Of a stretch of DNA of 64,000 nucleotides, positions 53,042-61,812 are shown in pieces. The notes under the pieces are model-generated. The model worked only from the letters and a program-made list of their open reading frames with translations. It did no database searches and was not told the origin of the DNA. Position numbers and translations under genes: made by a program. Position 1 is the first letter of the stretch. Each line of letters starts with the position of its first letter. The DNA lies in NCBI GenBank assembly GCA_009911365.1, contig QXXF01000024.1, positions 1 to 64,000 on the forward strand, in the 5' to 3' direction. This stretch comes from Clostridiales bacterium (lineage in GTDB: Bacteria > Bacillota > Clostridia > Peptostreptococcales > Anaerovoracaceae).

Positions 53042-56000
53042 ATGCTACGGATTTTCTATGGGCGAGAAAATATCAATAAAGAGCGATTTTTGTTCGATTC
53101 CATAAAGGGCAAGACTTTACTGCTGGTGCCGGATCAGTTTACTTTACAGGCGGAGCGGGACGCTTTTTTTTATCTGGGCGCAAAAGGCCTGATGGACCTG
53201 GAGGTGGTCAGTATTTCGCGCCTTGGGCTGAAAGTTCTGGCAGAAACGGGAGGCGGCAGGACCGCCTTGATCGACAAATATGGTCGGCATATGCTTCTGA
53301 CAAAAATTCTTGCTGAAAACAGAGAACGGTTGGGCATATACAGAGGGCTGGAGCAAAAACAGTCCTTTATTGAAATGGTCAATAACTTTATTTCCGAGCT
53401 CAAGCAATATGGAGTTGGTCCGGCAGAGTTAGAGATGCTTTCCGCAGAACTAGGGGAAACCGCTTTCCTGAAAAAAAAGCTAAAGGACATCAGTTTGATC
53501 TTCAAGTGCTACGAAGAGCAGATACAGGGGAAATATCTGGACACAGAAGATTATGTGAGCCTGTATGCTGACAAGATCCAAGAATCACAAATGATCCAGG
53601 ACTCAGAGATCTGGGTCTTTGGGTTTGATGCCTTTACCCCGAAAAATATAGAAGTAATTGGAAGATTGATGAAATCAGCGCCTCAGGTGAATTTGATTTT
53701 GACATGCGATGCGGGAGGACGAGATGATGAGCTATTTTCTCTGACAAAGGGGATCATGACTCGATTCTGTGACTTGGCGGAGGAGGAGCGCGTTCCTTGG
53801 GAAAAAAGGCGGATCGCGAGCAATTACGAGATCAAAGATAAAAAAGAGGCGATCGCAGGCTTAGAACAGGAGCTGTATTCCATACCAGCAAAAAAGCTTT
53901 CAGACTGCAAAGGTATCACTTTAGTAAAAGCAGCCAACTTTTACAGTGAAGCGGAGTCTGCGGCAGCAAAGGTCTTATCCTTGGTTCGAGATCAGGGTTT
54001 GGCTTATCATGAAATCATCCTCATCTGTAACGATATGGAAACGAGGGGCAGTATCGCTAAGCGTGTATTTTCCCAATATGGGATTGATCTGTTTTTAGAT
54101 AAAAAGCAAAGCATCCTTCATAATCCAGCATCCGTGTTTCTCTTATCCCTATTGGACGTGAGCAGCAAGGGATATCGCACGGAACAATTGTTTCGCCTTT
54201 TAAAAACAGGACTCACGCCTTTGTCTTGGGAGCAGATCGAACGCCTGGAGAATTACGCTCGTAAATATCGGATTCGGGGCAATCGGTGGAAGTTGCCATT
54301 TACCAGGGGTGCTAGTGAATACAGACCAGAGGTATGGGTAGAGCTGGAAGAAAGCCGAAGCCAGGTAGTGGCAATCATCGAGCCCTTCCAGGAGCGCTTC
54401 GCGAAGGGAAGAACGGTCAAAGAGCGGGTACGGATCTTATATCAGTATCTGGCGGAAGACTGCGGCCTGCCGCAGAAATTAGAAGACCTGATGGAACTTC
54501 AGCAGCAGCGAGGCTTTTTTGAAGCAGCAGGGGAAACTGCGCAAGTATGGGGGATTCTCATGGATGTGTTGGATCAATTTGTGGAAATCGTTGGTGAGGA
54601 GTTACTGTTAGCGGAAAGCTTTGGCGATATTCTAAAAGCAGGGCTTGAATCCATTGAGGTGGGACTGTTGCCGCCCTCTGCGGATGGGCTGATCATGGGG
54701 ACCATGCAGAGGACTAGGAGCAGTCATGTGAAGGCTATGTTGGTCTTAGGCGCAAATGAAGGACTGTTGCCTGCTTCCGCACCTATGGAGAGTATCCTCA
54801 ATGAAGATGAAAAACGATTTTTATCAGAACAGGAAATCGAGATCTGTAAGGTGGAGGAAATACGGAGGCAAGAGGAAAAGCTGGCGATCTACAAAAATTT
54901 GTCTCGTCCCTCCCAGGCCTTATGGATCAGCTATTCTGTTTCTGACAAAGATGGCAGGGAAACAAAGCCGTCTCAAATCATTACAAAGCTGAAAGATATT
55001 TATCCACAGCTTATAGTGGAGCCGGACATTGTCAGCAGCGGCAGCGCAAAGACTCTCGTGCAGGCAGAAAATGCGACCATGGAGCATTTGACGGAAGCCC
55101 TGCGCCGCATGATGGATGGATGCGTTCTGGACCCGGTTTGGGAAACAACTGCTGGATGGTATCAGAAAATGGGGCGACTTTCTGCGGTAAAAGACGGACT
55201 GTTTTTTACAAATAAGCAGGAACGACTCAAACAGCAATTTGTGCGAGACCTTTATAAAAAGGCATCCGAACAAGAGGAATTGACCGTGAGCCCATCCAGG
55301 TTGGAACGATACAGCCGCTGCCCCTTTTCCCACTTTATTGCCTATGGTGTCCGCCCGGAGGAAGAGCGGATCCATCAGGTAGGAGGCAGAGAGCTAGGTG
55401 ATTTGTATCATACTTGTTTGATGGAAATTTCCAAATGGCTCACCCAAGAGGGCGTTCCTGTAAACCACCCACAATCTCGGTGGATGACAGTTTCCAAGGA
55501 GGAATGCGAGGAAAAGATAAAGGACATTATCAAGGAGGAAACCACAGGATACAAAGAAGGGCTGATGGCTGAGGGAAAGGAAGAACAATACCGCACAGGC
55601 CGGCTTTTGGAAATCTGCAATGAAATCAGCTGGATACTCATTGACCATGTGCGCCGAGGAAGCATCCATACTATAGCGTTTGAACAGGCTTTTGGCAGGG
55701 GCAGGAGCATCCGGCCGATCACAGTAGCAACAGAACAGGGACAGGTCATGATCGAAGGGAAGATCGACCGAGTGGATATTTTGGAAGATGGCCGAGTCAA
55801 GATCATTGACTATAAGACAGGTCAGGAGAAATTCGATAGGAAAGAAGCGGAAAAGGGATTCCGCCTGCAATTAATGCTGTATCTTCGAGCGGCGCAGCAA
55901 CAGGAGCGTGAACCCGCAGGCGTTTTTTATTTCCTCATCCGGGAACCATCCGTCAGTGCGGAAGCTATATTGCCAGAGGCGTTCTCCGAGAAAGTGGAGC

Positions 56001-56350
56001 AAGAAGCCAAAAAAGCATGTCGCATGGATGGAATCATGGTAGATGATCCGCAAGTGATCGGGCATATCGCAGGAGCGTTTTCCGGGTATTCCGATATCGT
56101 GCCTGTGCGCCGGACCCAAAAGGGCATCACGGGAACTGGACCAGATAAACTTTTGGAAGAAGAGGATTTCCGAAGCCTGCAGCATACAGTGGATGAAAAA
56201 ATTAATGAAATCTGCGGTGGCCTGCTGAGCGGAAATATTGAAATCAGGCCGAAAAAGTCAGGCGATATGAGTGCATGCGCATATTGTCAGTACAAGGGGA
56301 TTTGTCAGTTTGATTTGGCATTCGAGGGCTGCAAATATGAAATCATATAA
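53042..56350 (+). CDS. addB: Helicase-exonuclease AddB subunit
   Basis: An 1102-aa AddB with the degenerate N-terminal helicase region (MLRIFYGRENINKERFLFDS, LVPDQFTLQAERDAF) and a C-terminal RecB-type nuclease (GKIDRVDILEDGRVKIIDYK). The 4Fe-4S cysteines are present: one in YSRCPFSHFIAYG and three in CAYCQYKGICQFD. It functions with AddA in double-strand-break repair. The usual addA neighbour is absent; it lies 16 nt after the MarR fusion and 16 nt before the nitroreductase. Confidence 0.93.
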   Translation: MLRIFYGRENINKERFLFDSIKGKTLLLVPDQFTLQAERDAFFYLGAKGLMDLEVVSISRLGLKVLAETGGGRTALIDKYGRHMLLTKILAENRERLGIYRGLEQKQSFIEMVNNFISELKQYGVGPAELEMLSAELGETAFLKKKLKDISLIFKCYEEQIQGKYLDTEDYVSLYADKIQESQMIQDSEIWVFGFDAFTPKNIEVIGRLMKSAPQVNLILTCDAGGRDDELFSLTKGIMTRFCDLAEEERVPWEKRRIASNYEIKDKKEAIAGLEQELYSIPAKKLSDCKGITLVKAANFYSEAESAAAKVLSLVRDQGLAYHEIILICNDMETRGSIAKRVFSQYGIDLFLDKKQSILHNPASVFLLSLLDVSSKGYRTEQLFRLLKTGLTPLSWEQIERLENYARKYRIRGNRWKLPFTRGASEYRPEVWVELEESRSQVVAIIEPFQERFAKGRTVKERVRILYQYLAEDCGLPQKLEDLMELQQQRGFFEAAGETAQVWGILMDVLDQFVEIVGEELLLAESFGDILKAGLESIEVGLLPPSADGLIMGTMQRTRSSHVKAMLVLGANEGLLPASAPMESILNEDEKRFLSEQEIEICKVEEIRRQEEKLAIYKNLSRPSQALWISYSVSDKDGRETKPSQIITKLKDIYPQLIVEPDIVSSGSAKTLVQAENATMEHLTEALRRMMDGCVLDPVWETTAGWYQKMGRLSAVKDGLFFTNKQERLKQQFVRDLYKKASEQEELTVSPSRLERYSRCPFSHFIAYGVRPEEERIHQVGGRELGDLYHTCLMEISKWLTQEGVPVNHPQSRWMTVSKEECEEKIKDIIKEETTGYKEGLMAEGKEEQYRTGRLLEICNEISWILIDHVRRGSIHTIAFEQAFGRGRSIRPITVATEQGQVMIEGKIDRVDILEDGRVKIIDYKTGQEKFDRKEAEKGFRLQLMLYLRAAQQQEREPAGVFYFLIREPSVSAEAILPEAFSEKVEQEAKKACRMDGIMVDDPQVIGHIAGAFSGYSDIVPVRRTQKGITGTGPDKLLEEEDFRSLQHTVDEKINEICGGLLSGNIEIRPKKSGDMSACAYCQYKGICQFDLAFEGCKYEII

Positions 56351-56366
56351 ATATGGAGGATAGGAA

Positions 56367-57155
56367 ATGATTCAAATCAATAGGGAAAAGTGCGTTGGAT
56401 GTTTGAAGTGCATGAAAGTCTGTCCATTTACCGTATTGGGCGCAAAAGCAGGAAGGCCTTATTTAAAAGAGGGGAAGGTGTGCTTGAAATGTATGCACTG
56501 CGCCGCTGCTTGTCCAAAGGAAGCGATCTCCTTTGACGGCAGGGACGCAGTGCTGCTTCGAGACATGCCAGAGCTTCCAGAGCGCTTTCCCGAGGCATTG
56601 GAGCAGCATATTCAAACAAGGCGGTCCTATCGTCATTTTGAAGATCAGCCCGTGGATAGGAACACCTTGCGAAACGCACTAGAGGTGGCATCCTGGGCAC
56701 CGAGCGCAAAAAACCAACATCCAGCAAAATGGATTGTCATAGACTCCAAAGATGTGATCCAGGATATGATGGAATGTATCTTGGAGTACGTGAAAAAGAC
56801 TGGTAATTCTCCTGAAATCGCCAGTGAATATGAAAATGAAGGCAACAATGTCGTTATAGGCACAGCACCAACTCTGATTTTGTGTTATGGCAGAAACAAT
56901 GCGATCAATTCGCCTCAGGATGTGGCAATCGCAATGGCTACTGCGGAGTTGATCCTTCAAGCCAGAGGCGTAGGCACCTGTTGGGCAGGCTATTTGACCC
57001 GATTGTGCAATGCGATTCCAAAATTGCGGGAACTGTTGCCAAATCTTCCGGAAAACAATAGCTTTTATGGAGCGTTCATGGCAGGATATCCCAAAGAGGA
57101 AACATACCTGCGGATTCCGGAAAGGCTAAAACGTGCTGACATCCAGTGGGTATAA
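56367..57155 (+). CDS. Ferredoxin-nitroreductase fusion
   Basis: A 262-aa flavoprotein with an N-terminal 2[4Fe-4S] ferredoxin (CVGCLKCMKVCPF and CLKCMHCAAACPK) and a C-terminal nitroreductase domain (QTRRSYRHFEDQPVDRNTL, SAKNQHPAKWIV, GVGTCWAGYL). Such fusions pass electrons from ferredoxin to FMN to reduce unknown acceptors. GGAGG before the ATG; same strand and tight spacing to addB suggest cotranscription. Confidence 0.9.
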   Translation: MIQINREKCVGCLKCMKVCPFTVLGAKAGRPYLKEGKVCLKCMHCAAACPKEAISFDGRDAVLLRDMPELPERFPEALEQHIQTRRSYRHFEDQPVDRNTLRNALEVASWAPSAKNQHPAKWIVIDSKDVIQDMMECILEYVKKTGNSPEIASEYENEGNNVVIGTAPTLILCYGRNNAINSPQDVAIAMATAELILQARGVGTCWAGYLTRLCNAIPKLRELLPNLPENNSFYGAFMAGYPKEETYLRIPERLKRADIQWV

Positions 57156-57184
57156 ATTTCAACATTACTTTGACATATTCAACA

Positions 57185-57562
57185 TTAGGAATAGGAAGTA
57201 GTAGGAGTTCGGGTTTCTTGTTGGTGAGCTGTTGTTTGTTTTTCTTGCAAGAGATAGATTGTAAGAATTGAGATGAACTGGGCGGAAGTGGGTTTACTGC
57301 AGTTCCCGCCTTTTGACAGCTTTTTTAAAAGGTCCGGATTCTGCGTCCAGGCTACACGGACGACTGTTCGGATATTGCGCTCCACACAGCTTGCGGTCGT
57401 ATTATAATGTCGTGCGACTGCGGGATAGAGCCTCTTTGTTACAAGTGACAGCCGTTCCATGTCTTCCATGGCTAAGTTGACCGCAAGAGAGACATAGCAA
57501 AAACCAGTGTAATTTGCGGTGATACCAAGGGAGTTTAATAATTCATGTATTCTGTTTATCAT
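57185..57562 (-). CDS. Orphan Spo0A C-terminal (effector) domain protein
   Basis: A 125-aa protein that aligns by eye with the Spo0A DNA-binding domain: IHELLNSLGITANYTGFCYV, LVTKRLYPAVARHYNTTASC.VERNIR and SKPTSAQFISILTIYL. It has no receiver domain, so it cannot be phosphorylated as Spo0A is. Its C-terminus ends in a Gln/Thr-rich tail. ATG 57562 overlaps the stop of a four-codon frame (MKRK) that has the nearby GAGGT site. It may bind or compete for 0A boxes such as those before spoIIGA. Confidence 0.75.
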   Translation of the reverse strand: MINRIHELLNSLGITANYTGFCYVSLAVNLAMEDMERLSLVTKRLYPAVARHYNTTASCVERNIRTVVRVAWTQNPDLLKKLSKGGNCSKPTSAQFISILTIYLLQEKQTTAHQQETRTPTTSYS

Positions 57563-58134
57563 TTTCGTTTCATCTTTCTGACCTCACAAGTAATATTAAT
57601 TTTGAAGCAAAAGGAAATAGATGAATCATTCCACATGTGACAAATTTTGCTATTATGTCACAAAATATTGCTTCTATATTACAAGGATAACGGAAAAGAA
57701 TGGAAAAAGAAAGAACAAGATATTGGACTTTTGTAGTCATTTAAGGGCGTAATATTTTGGGAATTTTAATTCTGCTGGGTGGGGAGATAAAGGATTCGCG
57801 CCGGCATGGAGGGCATATGGTGGCCGCAGCAGTTTTGGACAAGGATCAGGCCGGACGGCTTGACATCGGCTGCCTGTGCGTGCGATAGAAGTGGAGACAA
57901 CTTTGAACTGTGACATATCGTGTGTCCGAGGAAGGTGCGCCTTTATAATATGCGTTAAAGGAATCCGTTGTTCATGCGATAAAAAGAATGTTTATAAATC
58001 CATAAATGCTTCCATTTTTCGCTGCCTTGGAGCAAACCCCAAAGAGTTTTCCCACACTAACTCCCACACCTGTACCGGGAAATAGGGGGAAAAAGCGGGA
58101 TTTTTCGCCTAAAAAATGTAAACGCAGGAGAAAG
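57563..58134. other. Intergenic stretch of ~570 nt
   Basis: No convincing gene. Noted: an inverted repeat TGTGACA-N13-TGTCACA (57636-57662) upstream of the Spo0A-C gene, possibly its control site, and a short Ala/Val-rich open frame around 57810-57890 without a start signal (HMVAAAVLDKDQAGRLDIG), which could be a gene fragment. Confidence 0.4.
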
Positions 58135-58171
58135 AAAAAACGCTTGAAACTGTTGGAATTTCAAGCGTTTT
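58135..58171 (-). terminator. Terminator of the tRNA-Ala gene
   Basis: On the minus strand AACGCTTGAAA and TTTCAAGCGTT form an 11-bp stem followed by TTTTTTC, starting a few bases after the tRNA CCA end. Confidence 0.88.
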
Positions 58172-58175
58172 ACTT

Positions 58176-58251
58176 TGGTGGAGAATACGGGGCTCGAACC
58201 CGTGACCTCTTGACTGCCAGTCAAACGCGCTCCCAGCTGCGCCAATTCCCC
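58176..58251 (-). tRNA. tRNA-Ala(GGC)
   Basis: The minus strand folds into a 76-nt cloverleaf: acceptor GGGGAAT/ATTCTCC with the alanine identity pair G3-U70, D-arm GCGCAGCTGGGAGCGC, anticodon loop CTGGCAG (anticodon GGC, reads GCC/GCU), T-arm with GGTTCGAGCCC, and encoded CCA. Confidence 0.96.
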
Positions 58252-58482
58252 ACGTTCAATTTAGTTACAAGAATCATTTTACTATGAGAAGCCACAGAAG
58301 TCAATTCAAAAAAAACAATTTTATCTACAAAAAACTCTCTATAACCTTGTATTCAATCAAAAAATTTAGTAAGATAAGAAGCAGATACAATTTATGTAGA
58401 TGATGATATAATGAACAAACTGAAAATTTTTAGGGAATGATCAAAAAACAACCAATCACTGAAAATCAGAAAGAGGTCAGGT

Positions 58483-60273
58483 ATGGACAGAAGTGAAATC
58501 ACAAGAAAGAGAAAAGAAGAAGTAGTAAAGTTACTTCAGAATATGAACATAAAACAGGATCCAGGCGGCGGCTTTGCCCGTGAAGACGTGTATTCGTCCA
58601 TGCAGGATTTGTGCAACTTTTATGAAGCCAGCATTGCGCAGCTGGAACAGGATTTCAATTATGAGTACAATACCATGCAGCAGGATATGCAGCAGCAGAT
58701 CGACATGCAGCAGCAGGAAATCCAACAGCAAGCAGCCATAAAACAGCAAGAGATCCAACAGCAGGCAGCTATGCAGCAGCAAGAAATGCAGCAGAGACTC
58801 GAAGCTGCGCAGCAAGAAATGCAGCAGCGGATGAACGCAATGCAGCAACAGGCTGCCGTGGAAAAGGAAAACATGGAGCGCTCTCTGGAACAGAGGGCCG
58901 CAGCGTTACGTCAGGAAGCGGAGCAGGCTGCGGAACAGACCGCCGGAGCAAAGGTGCGCGAGCTCCAGCAAAAGCTCCAGAAATACGAAGCAAATAACGA
59001 TGTTTACATAAACATGATGATGGAAGCCAAGAAAAACAGCAATGAAATTGTTTCCAGAGCAAGGGCAGAAGTCACACAGATGATGAACGAAGGAAAACAG
59101 CAGCTGGCCGAGTCCGAGAAAAAGCAGGAAGAAGAAAGGATGCAGCTTCAGGCAGAGAAGGTAAAGACTCAGACCGAGTTACAGCAGGCTAGAGAAGAAT
59201 TTGAACGGGAGACTCAAGAAGCTCGCCATCGTTTTGAAATGGAAATGAAAGCACTGCGGGAAAAGGTGGAAGCTGACAAAGCGGAAACTGACATCCGTCT
59301 CAAAGCACAGAGGGAGCAGACCGAAGAGGACATCCAGCTGAGCAAGGCCAAGTCCCAGATGCAGATCGAAGCCGCATGGGCAGAAGCAGAAAAACAAATC
59401 AATGAAAAGCGCGCCCAGGTCAATGCGGAATTAGAATCCGAGCAAAAGCGCATCCGTTTGCAGCTGGATAGCGAACGGAGAAAACTGACGGATCAGTTGG
59501 AAGAACGCCAGCAGAAAGTGAACGCAGAGCTGGAAACAAAAGAAAAAAAGATTAACGATGAGTTGGAAAGCAGACAGGAACGTATCACCAGCCAGTTAGA
59601 TGAGGAGCAAAAACGAGTTCGGGAAGAACTGGACGCAGAGAAAAAGAAAGTAAGAGAAGAACTAGCTGCTGAAAAGAAGAGAGTGCATGATGAGCTCGCC
59701 GCTGAACAGACGAGAATCAATGCGGAACTAAAAGCAAAACAAGAGCGGGTCAACCATGATTTGGAAAGACGGCAGAAACAAGTTCGAGACGAGTTGGAAA
59801 TCGAACAGCGGACCGTGCGGCAAGAAGTCGCTGCGGCCAGATCAAAGAGCCAAGCAGAAGTCAAATCCGTACAGGAGCAGTTGACAAGGAACGTACAGCA
59901 GGCGAGAGAAAACTTCAATGCGGAGATTAAGGCGATGCGGGCGAACATGGAGATCGAGATGCAAAATGAAAAATCCATGGCTCGGGCTGAAATCAACAAA
60001 ATGAAATCTGAAATGGAAGAGCAGAAGAGGGCTCTAGAAGCTCGCTTGGAAGAAGAAAGCAAGAATCTTCAGGAAGAAGAAAAGAAGCTTCAGCAGCAAA
60101 AATACAAATACAGCACTTATATCGAAAAAATCGAAAGCGAGTTTGGAAAAGTCAAGTCAGATATTACGAATGTGAGCGAAGCGCTCGAAGGAATCAGAAG
60201 CAAGCTCTACTTCTCTGAATCAAGTGATGATAGAGATGGTATGAACCTTTTGGTGGGAATGGATGGCGAATAA
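58483..60273 (+). CDS. Large hendecad-repeat coiled-coil protein
   Basis: A 596-aa protein almost wholly predicted helical. A short N-terminal part (VYSSMQDLCNFYEASIAQLE) is DivIVA-like. Gln-rich 11-mers follow (IQQQAAMQQQE, ~70-115). Residues 313-455 are 13 consecutive 11-residue units beginning V/I/L-x-x-E/Q-L (e.g. VREELAAEKKR, INAELKAKQER). The C-terminus (KYKYSTYIEKIESEFG...) is less regular. No membrane segment or signal peptide. It overlaps lepB by 11 nt and lies upstream of xpt, so it is part of that operon. Function unknown; an internal scaffold is likely. Confidence 0.85.
   Translation: MDRSEITRKRKEEVVKLLQNMNIKQDPGGGFAREDVYSSMQDLCNFYEASIAQLEQDFNYEYNTMQQDMQQQIDMQQQEIQQQAAIKQQEIQQQAAMQQQEMQQRLEAAQQEMQQRMNAMQQQAAVEKENMERSLEQRAAALRQEAEQAAEQTAGAKVRELQQKLQKYEANNDVYINMMMEAKKNSNEIVSRARAEVTQMMNEGKQQLAESEKKQEEERMQLQAEKVKTQTELQQAREEFERETQEARHRFEMEMKALREKVEADKAETDIRLKAQREQTEEDIQLSKAKSQMQIEAAWAEAEKQINEKRAQVNAELESEQKRIRLQLDSERRKLTDQLEERQQKVNAELETKEKKINDELESRQERITSQLDEEQKRVREELDAEKKKVREELAAEKKRVHDELAAEQTRINAELKAKQERVNHDLERRQKQVRDELEIEQRTVRQEVAAARSKSQAEVKSVQEQLTRNVQQARENFNAEIKAMRANMEIEMQNEKSMARAEINKMKSEMEEQKRALEARLEEESKNLQEEEKKLQQQKYKYSTYIEKIESEFGKVKSDITNVSEALEGIRSKLYFSESSDDRDGMNLLVGMDGE
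59419..59847 (+). repeat. Thirteen 33-bp (11-residue) repeats
   Basis: Units run without gap from VNAELESEQKR to VRQEVAAARSK; each is exactly 33 nt. DNA identity between units is modest, so selection at the protein level, not recent duplication, keeps the period. Confidence 0.9.
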
Positions 60274-61177
60274 GGATCTGAATGTATTTGAAATACTGGG
60301 AGAAAAAGAACCAGACTCCAGAAAGCCGGTTCATCAAGAACCAAATGAGTGGAATGAATGGAGCAAATATTTTGAGAACCGTATCGAAGAGCGGCACACT
60401 TGGAATACCAATGGTCAGGAACAGAATGCTCCTGACCGATTTTTTGATGAAGAAATCATTCGGGCAATGTCAGGGGAAAGGGTTCAGCAGTCCCCACCTG
60501 ATCCAAATTCAAGAGCAAAGCATAGAGACAAGGGTCAGCGGGCACGGGATCTAGCCGGCGGACTGCTAAAAAAGTTGCCTTCTATCACTGCAAGACAATC
60601 GATCAAACATGAAAAACATGCAGAAGCCGCAGGTGCTGTTAGTGGCGGATGGAAAAGCATTTTGGCAGAAATTGCGGTTGTTGTCCTAGCGATTTTTCTG
60701 ATCACGCAATTCTTTATCAGCATATCCTATGTTTCAGGGGATTCCATGAATCCAGCGTTTTATGATGGGGACCGGGTGGTGATACAACGCTTTGCCAAAG
60801 GCAGCATCAAAAAGGGAGATGTCATTGTTTTTGAAACAAAGAATGAGGAAAAGCTAATCAAACGAGTGATCGCCACAGTAGGAGACACAGTAGACATTAG
60901 CAAAAATCAGGGCGGCCTTTATGTGAACGGTGAAGCGATAGAAGAAGACTACATCTATACTGTCACAGCCATTTCAGATGAAGGAACATCCTATCCCATC
61001 ACAGTGGGAGAAGACAGCTATTTCGTATTGGGAGACAATCGCACCAATTCAAAGGATTCTAGAGACAGCGAGATTGGTCTGGTCTCAAAAGAGGATATTG
61101 TAGGAAAAGTTATTTTAAGCATCAGGGGCAATATAGGAGAACGACATGAAACTACTACAGGAAAAGATACGCAGTGA
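60263..61177 (+). CDS. lepB: Signal peptidase I with long cytoplasmic extension
   Basis: A 304-aa type I signal peptidase. Nucleophile Ser161 in SYVSGDSMNP, general base Lys200 in LIKRVIATVGDTV, and the conserved YFVLGDNRTNSKDSR. One membrane segment (ILAEIAVVVLAIFLITQFF, ~133-152). About 130 hydrophilic residues precede it, far more than the usual few, and could contact the coiled-coil protein encoded just upstream. It overlaps both neighbours. Confidence 0.93.
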   Translation: MANKDLNVFEILGEKEPDSRKPVHQEPNEWNEWSKYFENRIEERHTWNTNGQEQNAPDRFFDEEIIRAMSGERVQQSPPDPNSRAKHRDKGQRARDLAGGLLKKLPSITARQSIKHEKHAEAAGAVSGGWKSILAEIAVVVLAIFLITQFFISISYVSGDSMNPAFYDGDRVVIQRFAKGSIKKGDVIVFETKNEEKLIKRVIATVGDTVDISKNQGGLYVNGEAIEEDYIYTVTAISDEGTSYPITVGEDSYFVLGDNRTNSKDSRDSEIGLVSKEDIVGKVILSIRGNIGERHETTTGKDTQ

Positions 61178-61718
61178 AGGGCAAGCGATTGGAACAGAAA
61201 TCGTAAAAGTGGACAGCTTTCTTAACCATCAGATTGATGTGGCTTTTCTGAATGAGGTGGGAAAAGAATTTGGCAGGCGATTTTCTGACGTGGAAATCGA
61301 CAAGATCCTGACCGTGGAAGCCAGTGGTATCGCTGTGGCGTGCATGACAGCTCCCTACTTTTCTTATGCGCCAGTGGTGTTCGCGAAAAAAACAGTGCCT
61401 AACACCATGACAGAAGACTTTTACGGAGAGGAAGCCAGATCCTTTACAAAGGGCACGGTTTCCATCATACGAGTAGCAAAGAAATACCTGAGCAAAGGCG
61501 ATCGAGTTTTGATCCTAGACGATTTTCTGGCCCATGGCGAAGCATCCATGGCAATGGCACGGCTGGCAGAGCAGGCGGGAGCCCATGTGGCAGGAATCGG
61601 CGCTGTCATTGAGAAAGGTTTCCAGGGCGGCGGCAAGAAACTGAGGGACGCGGGCTTTCGTTTAGAATCCTTGGCAGTGATCGATCAAATCAAGGATGGC
61701 GAGATTGTTTTTTTGTAA
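61146..61718 (+). CDS. xpt: Xanthine phosphoribosyltransferase
   Basis: A 190-aa type-I PRTase converting xanthine and PRPP to XMP. N-terminus MKLLQEKIRSEGQAI and the PRPP loop VLILDDFLAHGEASM are characteristic of Xpt. GGAGAACG lies before the ATG within lepB. No purine riboswitch precedes it, since it is internal to the operon. The next operon imports nucleosides, a related function. Confidence 0.92.
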   Translation: MKLLQEKIRSEGQAIGTEIVKVDSFLNHQIDVAFLNEVGKEFGRRFSDVEIDKILTVEASGIAVACMTAPYFSYAPVVFAKKTVPNTMTEDFYGEEARSFTKGTVSIIRVAKKYLSKGDRVLILDDFLAHGEASMAMARLAEQAGAHVAGIGAVIEKGFQGGGKKLRDAGFRLESLAVIDQIKDGEIVFL

Positions 61719-61734
61719 ATCCCGAGAAATTTTC

Positions 61735-61764
61735 TTTACAAGGCAATCACCAAATGGATATAAT
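61735..61764 (+). promoter_or_regulatory. Promoter of the BMP lipoprotein gene
   Basis: TTTACA (61735-61740), 18 bp, TATAAT (61759-61764), 48 nt before the ATG. Confidence 0.6.
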
Positions 61765-61812
61765 AGAATATAGCTTATTTTAAACATTGAGAAACAAAGG
61801 AGAAAAACAAAC

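Noticed and set aside
57810-57890. Short Ala/Val-rich frame as a gene
   Set aside because: No start codon with an RBS and under 30 codons; noted only as a possible fragment.
59179-60062. Long minus-strand ORFs opposite the coiled-coil gene
   Set aside because: They are shadows of a Glu/Lys/Gln-rich coding sequence, giving Ser/Cys/Phe-rich products with no RBS.
61135-61150. Purine riboswitch expected before xpt
   Set aside because: xpt is internal to the coiled-coil/lepB operon and overlaps lepB; there is no leader space and no purine-riboswitch core.
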